From assembly GCF_000787815.1 (NCBI RefSeq), contig NZ_BBPO01000036.1:12539-76538 (forward strand): DNA of 64,000 nucleotides, given 5' to 3'. Shown piece by piece: positions 49,185 through 58,075 of the stretch. Position 1 is the stretch's first letter. The number at the start of each line of letters is the position of its first letter. The DNA is from Streptacidiphilus neutrinimicus (GTDB lineage Bacteria; Actinomycetota; Actinomycetes; Streptomycetales; Streptomycetaceae). A model generated the notes under the pieces. It saw nothing but the letters and a program-made list of their open reading frames with translations. It was not told where the DNA came from and ran no database searches. A program made the translations under genes and the position numbers.

Positions 49185-51371
49185 TCAGGACGAGACCGGC
49201 TCCGGTGCCTCGGCCTCGGCCTCCGGCGCGGCCGGGTCGGCCTTGACGGACTCCAGCAGCAGCTGGGCGACGTCGACGACGCGCAGGGTCTCCTTGGCCG
49301 CGCCCTCGTTCTTCTTGCCGTTGACCGAGTCGGAGAGCATCACCAGGCAGAACGGGCAGGCGGTGGAGACGATGTCGGGGTTGAGCGACAGCGCCTCGTC
49401 CACGCGCTCGGTGTTGATGCGCTTGCCGATGCGCTCCTCCATCCACATCCGCGCGCCACCGGCGCCACAGCAGAAGCCGCGCTCCTTGTGGCGGTGCATC
49501 TCCTCGTTGCGGAGCCCCGGCACCTTCTCGATGATCTCGCGCGGCGGCGTGTAGACCTTGTTGTGGCGGCCCAGGTAGCACGGGTCGTGGTAGGTGATCA
49601 GGCCCTCGACCGGGTTGACCGGCAGCAGCTTGCCCTCGTCGATCAGGTGCTGCAGCAGCTGGGTGTGGTGGATGACCTCGAAGTGGCCGCCCAGCTGCGG
49701 GTACTCGTTGGCGAGGGTGTTGAAGCAGTGCGGGCAGGTGGCGACGATCCGCTTGACCGGCGCGGCGTTCAGCGTCTCGACGTTCTGCGCGCCGAGCATC
49801 TGGAAGAGGAACTCGTTGCCCAGACGGCGCGGGGAGTCACCGGTGCAGGTCTCCTCCTTGCCGAGGATCGCGAACTTCACGCCCGCGGTGTGCAGCAGCT
49901 CGGCGAAGGCCTTGGTGGTCTTCTTGGCCCGGTCCTCCAGGGCGCCGGCGCAGCCGACCCAGTAGAGGTACTCGACCTCGGCCGGGTCGATGTCCTCGCC
50001 GATGACCGGCACCTCGATGCCGGTCTCCTTCTTGAGCTCCTTGACCCAGTCCAGGCGCGCCTTGGTGGCCAGGCCCCAGGGGTTGCCCTTGTTCTCCAGG
50101 TTCTTGAGCATCGTCCCGGCCTCGGTCGGGAAGTTGCTCTCGATCATCACCTGGTAGCGGCGCATGTCGACGATGTGGTCGATGTGCTCGATGTCGACCG
50201 GGCACTGCTCGACGCAGGCGCCGCAGGTGGTGCAGGACCACAGCACGTCCGGGTCGATGACGCCGTTCTCCTCGGCGGTGCCGATCAGCGGGCGCTCGGC
50301 CTCGGCAGCGGCGGCGGCCGGGACGTTCGACTTGTCCTCACCGGCGAGCAGGTAGGGCGCCTTGGCGTAGGCGTGCTCGCGCAGGTTCATGATCAGCAGC
50401 TTCGGCGACAGCGGCTTGCCGGTGTTCCACGCGGGGCACTGTGACTGGCAGCGACCGCACTCGGTGCAGGTGGAGAAGTCGAGGATGCCCTTCCAGGAGA
50501 ACTCCTCGACCTGGGAGACACCGAAGACGGCGTCGTCGGCCGGGTCCTCGAAGTCGATCGGCTGGCCGCCGGAGTGCATCGGCAGCAGCGCGCCGAGCGC
50601 GACCTCGCCCTTGGCGTTGCGCTTGAACCAGATGTTCGGGAAGCCGAGGAAGCGGTGCCAGGCGACGCCCATGTTGGTCTTGAGCGAGACGACGATCATC
50701 CAGATGAACGAGGTGGCGATCTTGATCATCGCCACCAGGTAGACCAGGTTCTCGACCGTGCCCGTGGACAGGCCGCGGAAGGCGACCGTCAGCGGGTAGG
50801 AGAAGAGGAAGTTGACCTCGTAGGAGTGCACGCCGCGGAGCACGCCCTCCAGTCCGCGCAGGGTCAGGATGGCGAGGCCGATGATCAGGACGACCGACTC
50901 GACGAAGTAGGCCTGACCGGCGTTGGAGCCGGCGAAGCGGGACTTGCGGCCCGGCTTGTTCGCCTTGCTGAGCTGGCGGATCACGATCAGCACGATGATG
51001 CCGAGCGTGGTCAGCACGCCGATCAGCTCGGTGAAGACCTCGTAGGGCGCCCACTTGCCGATGACCGGGAGGGTGAAGTCGGCCGAGAAGAGCTGGCCGA
51101 AGGCGTTCACCAGGGTCAGCACCAGCGTGTAGAAGCCGACGGCGACGAACCAGTGGGCGACACCGACGATGCCCCACTGGTTCATCCTGGTGTGGCCGAG
51201 GAACTCGCGTACGACGGTGACCGTGCGGTCCTTCCAGTCGTTGGTGCGCGAGCCGGCGGGCACGTTCTGTCCGAGCCGGACGAAACCGTAGATCTGGAGG
51301 AACGCGCGCGCGAAGAGCGCCACGCCGACCACGGCCAGGACCAGCGACACGATGATCGCGGCGATTTGCAT
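49185..51371 (-). CDS. etfD: Membrane-bound Fe-S oxidoreductase, EtfD-like
   Basis: A 728-residue protein with about six N-terminal TM segments (to residue 260), two 4Fe-4S ferredoxin motifs (CTECGRCQSQCPAW, CTTCGACVEQCPVD) and two cysteine-rich CCG-type domains (CPHCFNTL, YHDPCYLGRHN, FCCGAGGARMW). This is the architecture of M. tuberculosis Rv0338c (EtfD), which passes electrons from ETF, and so from acyl-CoA dehydrogenases, to menaquinone. It would serve the fadE genes of this window among others. It is divergent from dnaK across a 246-bp regulatory gap. A lactate-type or HdrD-type role is an alternative. Confidence 0.85.
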   Translation of the reverse strand: MQIAAIIVSLVLAVVGVALFARAFLQIYGFVRLGQNVPAGSRTNDWKDRTVTVVREFLGHTRMNQWGIVGVAHWFVAVGFYTLVLTLVNAFGQLFSADFTLPVIGKWAPYEVFTELIGVLTTLGIIVLIVIRQLSKANKPGRKSRFAGSNAGQAYFVESVVLIIGLAILTLRGLEGVLRGVHSYEVNFLFSYPLTVAFRGLSTGTVENLVYLVAMIKIATSFIWMIVVSLKTNMGVAWHRFLGFPNIWFKRNAKGEVALGALLPMHSGGQPIDFEDPADDAVFGVSQVEEFSWKGILDFSTCTECGRCQSQCPAWNTGKPLSPKLLIMNLREHAYAKAPYLLAGEDKSNVPAAAAAEAERPLIGTAEENGVIDPDVLWSCTTCGACVEQCPVDIEHIDHIVDMRRYQVMIESNFPTEAGTMLKNLENKGNPWGLATKARLDWVKELKKETGIEVPVIGEDIDPAEVEYLYWVGCAGALEDRAKKTTKAFAELLHTAGVKFAILGKEETCTGDSPRRLGNEFLFQMLGAQNVETLNAAPVKRIVATCPHCFNTLANEYPQLGGHFEVIHHTQLLQHLIDEGKLLPVNPVEGLITYHDPCYLGRHNKVYTPPREIIEKVPGLRNEEMHRHKERGFCCGAGGARMWMEERIGKRINTERVDEALSLNPDIVSTACPFCLVMLSDSVNGKKNEGAAKETLRVVDVAQLLLESVKADPAAPEAEAEAPEPVSS

Positions 51372-51521
51372 GCGGGCTCCTCAAAGGACCACGGAGCGAC
51401 AACTACCCAGCAGTAACTTATCTCAGTTCAAGCTGAGCGTAGCGATTCAGGTACCCAATCCCCAGTCGAACCAGAGGTGACATAGCGCACCACCGCCCAT
51501 GCGGCGTAGGGGCGACATAAA

Positions 51522-51542
51522 CTTGAGCCGTTCCCACTCATG
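51522..51542. promoter_or_regulatory. HspR-binding HAIR-like site 1
   Basis: CTTGAGC-N7-ACTCATG matches the HAIR consensus CTTGAGT-N7-ACTCAAG at 11 of 14 arm positions with the right spacing. It lies 76 bp upstream of dnaK and close to the divergent etfD-like promoter region. Confidence 0.75.
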
Positions 51543-51573
51543 TCTGTTGACGAACCGCGAGGCGTCAGGCACT

Positions 51574-51594
51574 CTTGAGTCTGTTCAGCTCAAC
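51574..51594. promoter_or_regulatory. HspR-binding HAIR-like site 2
   Basis: CTTGAGT-N7-GCTCAAC: the left arm is perfect, and the right arm differs at two positions. It lies 24 bp before dnaK and overlaps or follows the expected -10 region of a promoter with -35 TTGACG at 51547-51552. Binding of HspR here would block transcription. Confidence 0.85.
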
Positions 51595-51617
51595 TTCCTC
51601 TCTTGGAGGGTTCCACG

Positions 51618-53471
51618 ATGGCTCGTGCGGTCGGAATCGACCTCGGTACGACGAACTCTGTCGTCAGCGTCCTCGAAGGCGGTGAGCCCACCGTCATCAC
51701 CAACGCCGAGGGCGCCCGGACCACACCGTCCGTCGTCGCCTTCGCGAAGAACGGCGAGGTCCTCGTCGGCGAGGTCGCCAAGCGACAGGCGGTCACCAAC
51801 GTTGACCGCACCATCCGCTCGGTGAAGCGCCACATGGGCACCGACTGGAAGATCAACCTCGACGGCAAGGACTTCACGCCGCAGCAGATCTCGGCCTTCG
51901 TGCTGCAGAAGCTGAAGCGCGACGCCGAGTCCTACCTGGGCGAGAAGGTCACCGACGCGGTGATCACCGTGCCGGCGTACTTCAACGACTCCGAGCGTCA
52001 GGCGACGAAGGAGGCCGGTGAGATCGCGGGCCTCAACGTCCTGCGCATCGTCAACGAGCCGACCGCCGCCGCCCTGGCCTACGGCCTCGACAAGGACGAC
52101 CAGACCATTCTGGTCTTCGACCTCGGTGGTGGCACCTTCGACGTCTCGCTGCTGGAGATCGGCGACGGCGTCGTCGAGGTGAAGGCCACCAACGGTGACA
52201 ACCACCTCGGTGGTGACGACTGGGACCAGCGCGTCGTCGACCACCTGGTCAAGCAGTTCCAGAACGGCCACGGCGTCGACCTGTCCAAGGACAAGATGGC
52301 GCTCCAGCGTCTGCGCGAGGCGGCGGAGAAGGCCAAGATCGAGCTCTCCTCGTCCAGCGAGACCTCGATCAACCTGCCCTACATCACGGCCTCCGCCGAG
52401 GGCCCGCTGCACCTGGACGAGAAGCTCTCCCGCTCCCAGTTCCAGCAGCTGACCTCGGACCTGCTGGACCGCTGCAAGACTCCGTTCCACAACGTCATCA
52501 AGGACGCCGGCATCGCGCTGTCCGAGATCGACCACGTGGTCATGGTCGGCGGTTCCACCCGTATGCCGGCCGTCGCCGAGCTCGTTCGCGAGCTGACCGG
52601 CGGCAAGGAGCCCAACAAGGGCGTCAACCCGGACGAGGTCGTCGCCATCGGCGCGTCCCTCCAGGCCGGTGTCCTCAAGGGCGAGGTCAAGGACGTCCTG
52701 CTGCTCGACGTCACCCCGCTGTCCCTCGGTATCGAGACCAAGGGCGGCATCATGACCAAGCTGATCGAGCGCAACACCACGATCCCGACCAAGCGCTCCG
52801 AGATCTTCACCACGGCCGAGGACAACCAGCCGTCCGTGCAGATCCAGGTCTACCAGGGCGAGCGCGAGATCGCGGCGTACAACAAGAAGCTCGGCATGTT
52901 CGAGCTGACCGGTCTGCCGCCGGCGCCCCGCGGTGTCCCGCAGATCGAGGTCACCTTCGACATCGACGCCAACGGCATCATGCACGTCTCCGCCAAGGAC
53001 CTCGGTACCGGCAAGGAGCAGCGCATGGCCGTCACCGGCGGCTCGGCCCTCCCCAAGGAGGACATCGAGCGGATGATGCGCGAGGCCGAGCAGTTCGCGG
53101 AGGACGACCACCGTCGCCGCGAGTCCGCCGAGACCCGCAACACCGCCGAGCAGCTCGTCTACACGACCGAGAAGTTCATCAAGGACAACGAGGACAAGGT
53201 CCCCGGCGACATCAAGGACGAGGTCAACGCGGCTGTCGTCGACCTGAAGGACAAGCTGAAGGGCGAGGACAGCGCGGCCATCCGCGAGGCCTCCGAGAAG
53301 CTGTCCACCGTCTCCCAGAAGCTCGGCCAGGCGCTCTACGCCCAGGCCGGCGAGGCTTCCGCCGCGGCCGGCGGCCCGCAGGACGCGCCGCACGCCGACG
53401 CCCACGTCGAGGACGACGTCGTGGACGCCGAGATCGTCGACGACGAGAAGCGCGAGGGCGGTGCCAAGTGA
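51618..53471 (+). CDS. dnaK: Chaperone DnaK (Hsp70)
   Basis: A 617-residue Hsp70. ATG 51618 with GGAGG 9 nt upstream; an earlier in-frame ATG at 51603 is unlikely. Nucleotide-binding domain: [75 protein letters not shown]. The linker [16 protein letters not shown] leads to the substrate-binding domain and a helical lid. The C terminus is acidic, without the EEVD of eukaryotic forms. It folds and protects proteins with DnaJ and GrpE, encoded next. HspR sites upstream indicate heat-inducible repression. Confidence 0.98.
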   Translation: MARAVGIDLGTTNSVVSVLEGGEPTVITNAEGARTTPSVVAFAKNGEVLVGEVAKRQAVTNVDRTIRSVKRHMGTDWKINLDGKDFTPQQISAFVLQKLKRDAESYLGEKVTDAVITVPAYFNDSERQATKEAGEIAGLNVLRIVNEPTAAALAYGLDKDDQTILVFDLGGGTFDVSLLEIGDGVVEVKATNGDNHLGGDDWDQRVVDHLVKQFQNGHGVDLSKDKMALQRLREAAEKAKIELSSSSETSINLPYITASAEGPLHLDEKLSRSQFQQLTSDLLDRCKTPFHNVIKDAGIALSEIDHVVMVGGSTRMPAVAELVRELTGGKEPNKGVNPDEVVAIGASLQAGVLKGEVKDVLLLDVTPLSLGIETKGGIMTKLIERNTTIPTKRSEIFTTAEDNQPSVQIQVYQGEREIAAYNKKLGMFELTGLPPAPRGVPQIEVTFDIDANGIMHVSAKDLGTGKEQRMAVTGGSALPKEDIERMMREAEQFAEDDHRRRESAETRNTAEQLVYTTEKFIKDNEDKVPGDIKDEVNAAVVDLKDKLKGEDSAAIREASEKLSTVSQKLGQALYAQAGEASAAAGGPQDAPHADAHVEDDVVDAEIVDDEKREGGAK

Positions 53472-54169
53472 CGGAAGAGACGCGGGGCAACGCTGAGGAG
53501 CCCGGCGCCGCTTCCGGCAAGGCCGCCAAGGGTCGGGGCGCGGCGGGCGAAAAGCCCGCCGCGGCCCCGGCCGCGGCGGAGGAGACGGAGGCGGGCACCG
53601 AGTCCGTCGCCGACCTGCGCAAGCAGCTGACCGAGCGCACCGCTGACCTGCAGCGGCTCCAGGCGGAATACCAGAACTACCGCAAGCGCGTCGAGCGCGA
53701 CCGGGTGACGGTCCGTGAGATCGCCGTCGCGGCGATCCTGGAGAACCTCCTTCCCGTCCTGGACGACATCGGCCGCGCCCGCGACCACGACGAGCTGACG
53801 GGCGGCTTCAAGTCCGTCGGCGAGTCGCTGGAGACGGTCGTCGCCAAGCTGGGCCTGCAGCAGTTCGGCAAGCAGGGGGAGGCCTTCGACCCCCAGCTGC
53901 ACGAGGCGCTGATGCACAGCTACTCGCCGGACGTCGAGGAGACGACGTGCGTGCAGATCCTCCAGCCCGGGTACAAGATCGGCGATCGGATCATCCGCCC
54001 CGCGCGGGTGGCCGTGGCCGAGCCGGAGCCGGGCGGCTCCTCCGTCTCGGAGGGCGCCAAGGAGGAGAAGACGGACGCCAAGAGCGACAACTCCGTCGGT
54101 GCAGCCAAGGACTCCGAGGGCGCCAAGAGCGCCAAGGGCTCCAAGGACGAGAGTGACGCAGAGAAGTAG
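53468..54169 (+). CDS. grpE: Nucleotide exchange factor GrpE
   Basis: A 233-residue protein from GTG 53468, overlapping the dnaK stop. Residues 1-45 are Ala/Glu-rich and probably disordered. A coiled coil follows ([30 protein letters not shown] cut as [19 protein letters not shown]), then the dimer four-helix region and the beta-wing ([27 protein letters not shown]). The C-terminal 50 residues are charged ([12 protein letters not shown]) and longer than in E. coli GrpE. It releases ADP from DnaK. Confidence 0.95.
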   Translation: MTEETRGNAEEPGAASGKAAKGRGAAGEKPAAAPAAAEETEAGTESVADLRKQLTERTADLQRLQAEYQNYRKRVERDRVTVREIAVAAILENLLPVLDDIGRARDHDELTGGFKSVGESLETVVAKLGLQQFGKQGEAFDPQLHEALMHSYSPDVEETTCVQILQPGYKIGDRIIRPARVAVAEPEPGGSSVSEGAKEEKTDAKSDNSVGAAKDSEGAKSAKGSKDESDAEK

Positions 54170-54262
54170 CCGACCGGGGTCGGCCGCGGGCGCGCGAGAG
54201 CGGGCGTCCCGGCCGGCCCCGGACCGTACGATCACGATCAGCAGCGGTGAGGAGGGAGCGCG

Positions 54263-55435
54263 TTGAGCGGCAAGGACTACGTGGAGAAGGACTACTACAA
54301 GATCCTGGGCGTGCCCAAGGACGCCTCCATCGCTGAGATCAAGAAGGCCTATCGGAAGCTGGCCCGGGAGAACCACCCCGACGCCAACAAGGGCGACAAG
54401 GCCGCCGAGGAGCGCTTCAAGGAGATCTCCGAGGCCAACGACGTCCTGTCCGACCCCAAGCGCCGCAAGGACTACGACGAGGCGCGCGCCCTCTTCGCCA
54501 ACGGCGGCTTCCGTCCCGGCGGCGCCGGCGGCGGCTTCAACTTCGACCTCGGCGACCTCTTCGGCGGCACCGGCCAGACCACGACCCAGAGCGGCGGGGG
54601 TTTCGGCGGCGGCGTGGGGGACCTGTTCGGCGGCCTCTTCGGCGGCCGCGGGCGCGGCACCACGACGCAGCCGCGACGCGGCGCGGACGTGGAGTCCGAG
54701 GTGACGCTCAGCTTCGTCGAGGCGGTCGAGGGCGCCACCGTCCCGATCCGGATGACCAGTCAGGCGGCTTGCAAGGTCTGCTCGGGCACCGGCGCGAAGG
54801 CGGGCACCACCCCGCGCGTCTGTCCGACCTGCGTCGGCACCGGCTACGTCAGCCGCGGCCAGGGCAACTTCGCGCTCAGCGAGCCCTGCCGGGACTGCAA
54901 GGGCCGCGGGCTGCTGGTCGATGACCCGTGCGAGGTCTGCCACGGCAGCGGGCGGGCCACCTCGGCGCGCACCATGCAGGTGCGCATCCCGGCCGGTGTC
55001 GGGGACGACCAGCGGATCCGGCTCAAGGGCAAGGGCGCCCAGGGCGAGCGCGGCGGCCCCGCGGGCGACCTGTACGTCACGGTCCACGTCACCGCGCACC
55101 CGGTCTTCGGGCGCCGTGGGGACAACCTCACGGTGACCGTGCCGGTCTCCTTCCCGGAGGCGGCGCTCGGCGGCACGATCCGGGTACCGACGCTCGGCGG
55201 CCCGCCGGTGACCATGAAGCTCCCCTCCGGCACGTCCAACGGCCTCACCATGCGGGCCCGCGGCAAGGGCGCCGTGCGCAAGGACGGCACGCGTGGCGAT
55301 CTGCTGGTGACGGTCGAGGTGGCCGTCCCCCCGAAGACGGAGGGCGAGGCCAAGGAGGCCCTGGAGAAGTACCGCGACGCGACCTCCGCGGAGGACCCGC
55401 GGGCGGCGTTGTTCAAGGCGGCGGAGGAGGCGTGA
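54263..55435 (+). CDS. dnaJ: Co-chaperone DnaJ
   Basis: A 390-residue DnaJ beginning at TTG 54263, supported by GAGGAGGGAG 6 nt upstream. J domain with HPD in ARENHPDANKG, then a Gly/Phe-rich region (GGFNFDLGDLFGG), four zinc motifs (CKVCSGTG, CPTCVGTG, CRDCKGRG, CEVCHGSG) and the C-terminal substrate-binding domains. It stimulates DnaK ATP hydrolysis. The gene is separated by 93 bp from grpE and followed after 1 bp by hspR, the standard actinobacterial operon. Confidence 0.96.
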   Translation: MSGKDYVEKDYYKILGVPKDASIAEIKKAYRKLARENHPDANKGDKAAEERFKEISEANDVLSDPKRRKDYDEARALFANGGFRPGGAGGGFNFDLGDLFGGTGQTTTQSGGGFGGGVGDLFGGLFGGRGRGTTTQPRRGADVESEVTLSFVEAVEGATVPIRMTSQAACKVCSGTGAKAGTTPRVCPTCVGTGYVSRGQGNFALSEPCRDCKGRGLLVDDPCEVCHGSGRATSARTMQVRIPAGVGDDQRIRLKGKGAQGERGGPAGDLYVTVHVTAHPVFGRRGDNLTVTVPVSFPEAALGGTIRVPTLGGPPVTMKLPSGTSNGLTMRARGKGAVRKDGTRGDLLVTVEVAVPPKTEGEAKEALEKYRDATSAEDPRAALFKAAEEA

Positions 55436-55436
55436 G

Positions 55437-55886
55437 ATGCCAGGCATGACGGACGGGCCCGGCGGCGGCCGGAGGGCGGCGTACCAGCTGACGGAGTACA
55501 CCCCGGTGTACGTCATCTCCGTGGCTGCGGAGCTGAGCGGTCTGCACCCGCAGACCCTGCGGCAGTACGACCGGCTCGGCCTCGTCTCCCCCGACCGCAC
55601 GGCCGGTCGCGGGCGGCGCTACTCGGCCCGGGACATCGAGCAGCTGCGCGAGGTTCAGCGTCTCTCTCAGGAAGAGGGCATCAACCTCGCGGGCATCAAG
55701 CGCATCATCGAGCTGGAGAACCAGGTCGCCGCGCTCCAGGCGCGGGTGGCTGAGCTGCAGGGCGCGGCGGAGGCCGCGGCCGCCGCGGTGCACGCCTCGT
55801 ACCGTCGTGACCTGGTGCCGTACCAGCAGAGCTCCGCTCTGGTCGTCTGGCGGCCCAAGCCGCGCCCGGACGGCGGCGCACGCTAG
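55437..55886 (+). CDS. hspR: Heat-shock repressor HspR
   Basis: A 149-residue MerR-type regulator. The HTH and wing are YVISVAAELSGLHPQTLRQY, DRLGLVSPDRTAGRGRRYS and IEQLREVQRLSQEEGINLAGI, followed by a coiled coil (RIIELENQVAALQARVAELQ). HspR binds HAIR inverted repeats such as those at 51522 and 51574 and represses dnaK, with DnaK as co-repressor. ATG 55437 lies 1 bp after the dnaJ stop. This closes the feedback loop of the operon. Confidence 0.95.
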   Translation: MPGMTDGPGGGRRAAYQLTEYTPVYVISVAAELSGLHPQTLRQYDRLGLVSPDRTAGRGRRYSARDIEQLREVQRLSQEEGINLAGIKRIIELENQVAALQARVAELQGAAEAAAAAVHASYRRDLVPYQQSSALVVWRPKPRPDGGAR

Positions 55887-55910
55887 ACATGCAGGCGACA
55901 GGCATGCAGA

Positions 55911-55948
55911 ACCGAGGGACCGTGTCCGGGGAGGCACGGTCCCTCGGT
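55911..55948 (+). terminator. Terminator of the dnaK operon
   Basis: Perfect 14-bp stem ACCGAGGGACCGTG/CACGGTCCCTCGGT with a 10-nt loop, followed by CTTTG, 24 bp past the hspR stop. Confidence 0.88.
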
Positions 55949-55957
55949 CTTTGCAGA

Positions 55958-55986
55958 CCCCGGTCGTCGAGGAGGATCGACCGGGG
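55958..55986 (-). terminator. Terminator of the small secreted-peptide gene
   Basis: Nine-bp stem CCCCGGTCG/CGACCGGGG with an 11-nt loop, 13 bp past the TAG of the minus-strand gene at 56000. It gives that short gene its own transcription end. Confidence 0.65.
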
Positions 55987-55999
55987 AGACTTTAAGGTT

Positions 56000-56140
56000 C
56001 TAGCGAGATGCGGTGGCGGTCATGTGGCCGCCGTCCCACACGCTGTCCGCAGAGGCCGTGGCGACGCCGCCGAACAACACCGCAGCACTGAGGGACAACG
56101 CCACAACAGCAAATCTCAAACCGCGACGCGTGGAACGCAT
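56000..56140 (-). CDS. 46-residue secreted peptide precursor
   Basis: Short gene from ATG 56140 with a strong site GGAAGGAAG 7 nt upstream. The basic start MRSTRRGLRF, hydrophobic AVVALSLSAAVLFGGVA and an ATASA cleavage site predict signal peptidase processing after residue 31. This leaves a 15-residue peptide DSVWDGGHMTATASR. There is no Cys, so no disulfide or lanthionine. A possible -10 TAAGAT lies at 56178-56173 and a terminator at 55958-55986, so it is a compact single-gene unit. It is divergent from a TrmB/LuxR-type regulator 96 bp away. A signal-peptide role is an inference; a minor wall peptide is possible. Confidence 0.75.
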   Translation of the reverse strand: MRSTRRGLRFAVVALSLSAAVLFGGVATASADSVWDGGHMTATASR

Positions 56141-56236
56141 GACACAACTTCCTTCCGAGCGCAGGTCACCGGATCTTACGATGCTTGACCAAAGCTGCTC
56201 CCCCGAGACCGTCATCCATCACAATGGGGCACGAAC

Positions 56237-57343
56237 GTGACAGGACGGGCTGCGGGTCAGTGGCAACAAGTGGCAGGTCTTGAAATGGCCAGAGGAGATT
56301 CCGGGATCAAAGTGGACGAATCAAGGTCGCCCAGTGAACTGCTTCCCCCGGAGCTCAGTCCGGCCGCGGTGAACGTCTACCGGCGGGCCCTCGAGGAGGG
56401 AGAGTTCCGCTTCGAGGACGCCGTGGCGGTGTCCGGTCTGCCCCGTGACCAGGTCGCCGAGTGCCGGGACGCCCTCGTGGCCAGCCAGCTGCTCCAGCCG
56501 TCCTCCGAGAGCCCCGGGACCTTGGTGCCCGTCAATCCCGAGCTCGCCATAGCACGATTGGCGGAGCCTATCGAGAGCACGATCCGCTCCTACCGCCAGG
56601 CCATGGAGAGCACCCGGGAACGGCTCCTGCTGCTCATGCCCGCCTACCTCGGACGGACCGCGTCCGGCTCCGCCTCCGGCGGCCTGGAGATCATCACCGA
56701 GGCGGCCGAGGTCCAGCTCCTGGTCAACCACGCCGTCGACACCTGCAGCAAGGAGTGGCTCTCCGTTCAGCCCGGGGGCGCCCGGGACCCGATAGCGCTG
56801 CAGCAGGCCCTCCCGCGCGACCTGGAGGCCGTGCACCGCGGGGTCCGGGTGCGCTCGCTCTACCAGCACACCACCCGCACCCAGCTCAGCATCCGCTCCT
56901 ACGTCTCCGCGATGGCCGAGGCCGGCGCCCAGATACGCACCGCCGACCAGCTCGCCGAGCGCATGTTCATATTCGACCGCGAGCTCGCGTTCATCCCGCG
57001 ACGCAGCCAGCCCGGTCAGCCGCCGGGCGCCGTCGTGGTCCGCGAGCCGGTGCTCATCTCTTTCCTGTGCACCCTCTTCGACCAGTTCTGGGCGAACGCC
57101 ATGCCCTTCATCACCGACGGCCCCGGCTACCAGAACGTCTCCAGCGAGCTCCGGGTCGCCCTGCTCGGCCTGCTGGCGCAGGGCCTCAAGGACGAGGTGG
57201 TGGCCAAGCGGCTCGGCATGTCCGTGCGCACCTGCCGCCGTCACATCGCCTCCATCATGCAGGAGCTCGGCGCGGAGAGCCGGTTCGAGGCGGGGGTCAA
57301 AGCGGCACAGTTGGGGCTGCTCACAAGCTCAGAGCTCGAGTGA
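56237..57343 (+). CDS. TrmB/LuxR-type transcriptional regulator
   Basis: A 368-residue regulator from GTG 56237; ATG 56285 and GTG 56309 are alternatives. The N-terminal winged-helix part resembles TrmB (ELSPAAVNVYRRALEEGEFRF, SGLPRDQVAECRDALVASQL). The middle domain of about 200 residues (LEIITEAAEVQLLVNHAV, GVRVRSLYQHTTRTQLSI) may sense a ligand. The C-terminal LuxR HTH reads LRVALLGLLAQGLKDEVVAK and LGMSVRTCRRHIASIMQELG. No receiver domain, so it is not a two-component regulator. Regulators of this build control specialised metabolism or development in streptomycetes. It is divergent from the secreted-peptide gene. Confidence 0.85.
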   Translation: MTGRAAGQWQQVAGLEMARGDSGIKVDESRSPSELLPPELSPAAVNVYRRALEEGEFRFEDAVAVSGLPRDQVAECRDALVASQLLQPSSESPGTLVPVNPELAIARLAEPIESTIRSYRQAMESTRERLLLLMPAYLGRTASGSASGGLEIITEAAEVQLLVNHAVDTCSKEWLSVQPGGARDPIALQQALPRDLEAVHRGVRVRSLYQHTTRTQLSIRSYVSAMAEAGAQIRTADQLAERMFIFDRELAFIPRRSQPGQPPGAVVVREPVLISFLCTLFDQFWANAMPFITDGPGYQNVSSELRVALLGLLAQGLKDEVVAKRLGMSVRTCRRHIASIMQELGAESRFEAGVKAAQLGLLTSSELE

Positions 57344-57547
57344 CCGTGCATCTCATGCCACTACCCGGCAGTTTGATGTCACAGGCGGAATCTGGACGCT
57401 CACGTGTTCTCCCCAGCACCATCGAAGCATCCCCCCAAGGGTTGCCGGCGCCGGCACCTGATTCCCCCGTCTGACCGAGCAACACTCATCCCGCAACGTA
57501 CGGGAGTTGTCGTTGCGCGGTCAACCATGTCGATGGAGCCGATCGTG

Positions 57548-58075
57548 ATGACCGAGCTGTCCGACGCGGAGCTCGCGGCTGACGCACGCCGCACCATGCG
57601 CGTCTTCCTCGCCGCCCCGTCGCTGCGCCTCACCGGTCCTGCCGACGGCGTCTTCAGCCTGGCTCTGCGCGGCAAGATCTCCTCCCTGCGCGAGGCCCTG
57701 CTCGACGCCGGCGTGAGCGTCTTCAGCACGCACCACGACGACGTGTGGACCACCCGCGGCGTCGGTGTCGGGCTGCGCGTCCCGTCCGCGTTCCGCGCCA
57801 TGCAGTCCGCCGACCTGGCCATCGCCTATGTCGGTTCGCCGCTCTCCGCCGGGGTCGGCATGGAGCTGGGCTGGGCCACCGCGCTGCGCAAGCCCGTCGT
57901 GCTGCTGGTCGACAAGGCCGTCGCCCACAGCCCGATGATCTCCACGCTGGAGGAGGTCTCGCCGGTGCTGCCGCTGGAGTTCGACACCACCTGGACCGAC
58001 CAGCAGCTCCGGCACACGATCATCACCGCGCTCGACTGGGCGGACACGTCCCTCACCTACCCCGAGGCGTCCTGA
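57548..58075 (+). CDS. Nucleoside 2-deoxyribosyltransferase-like protein
   Basis: A 175-residue protein from ATG 57548, which follows GGAG at 9 nt; ATG 57527 would add seven residues. The pattern VFLAAPS, then ADLAIAYVGSPLSAGVGMELGWATALRKPVVLLVD, is that of the nucleoside 2-deoxyribosyltransferase superfamily, where the E of GMELG would be the nucleophile. Some members are hydrolases or only bind nucleotides. It follows the regulator gene by 204 bp on the same strand and overlaps the convergent TehA-type gene by 23 bp. Substrate unknown. Confidence 0.75.
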   Translation: MTELSDAELAADARRTMRVFLAAPSLRLTGPADGVFSLALRGKISSLREALLDAGVSVFSTHHDDVWTTRGVGVGLRVPSAFRAMQSADLAIAYVGSPLSAGVGMELGWATALRKPVVLLVDKAVAHSPMISTLEEVSPVLPLEFDTTWTDQQLRHTIITALDWADTSLTYPEAS

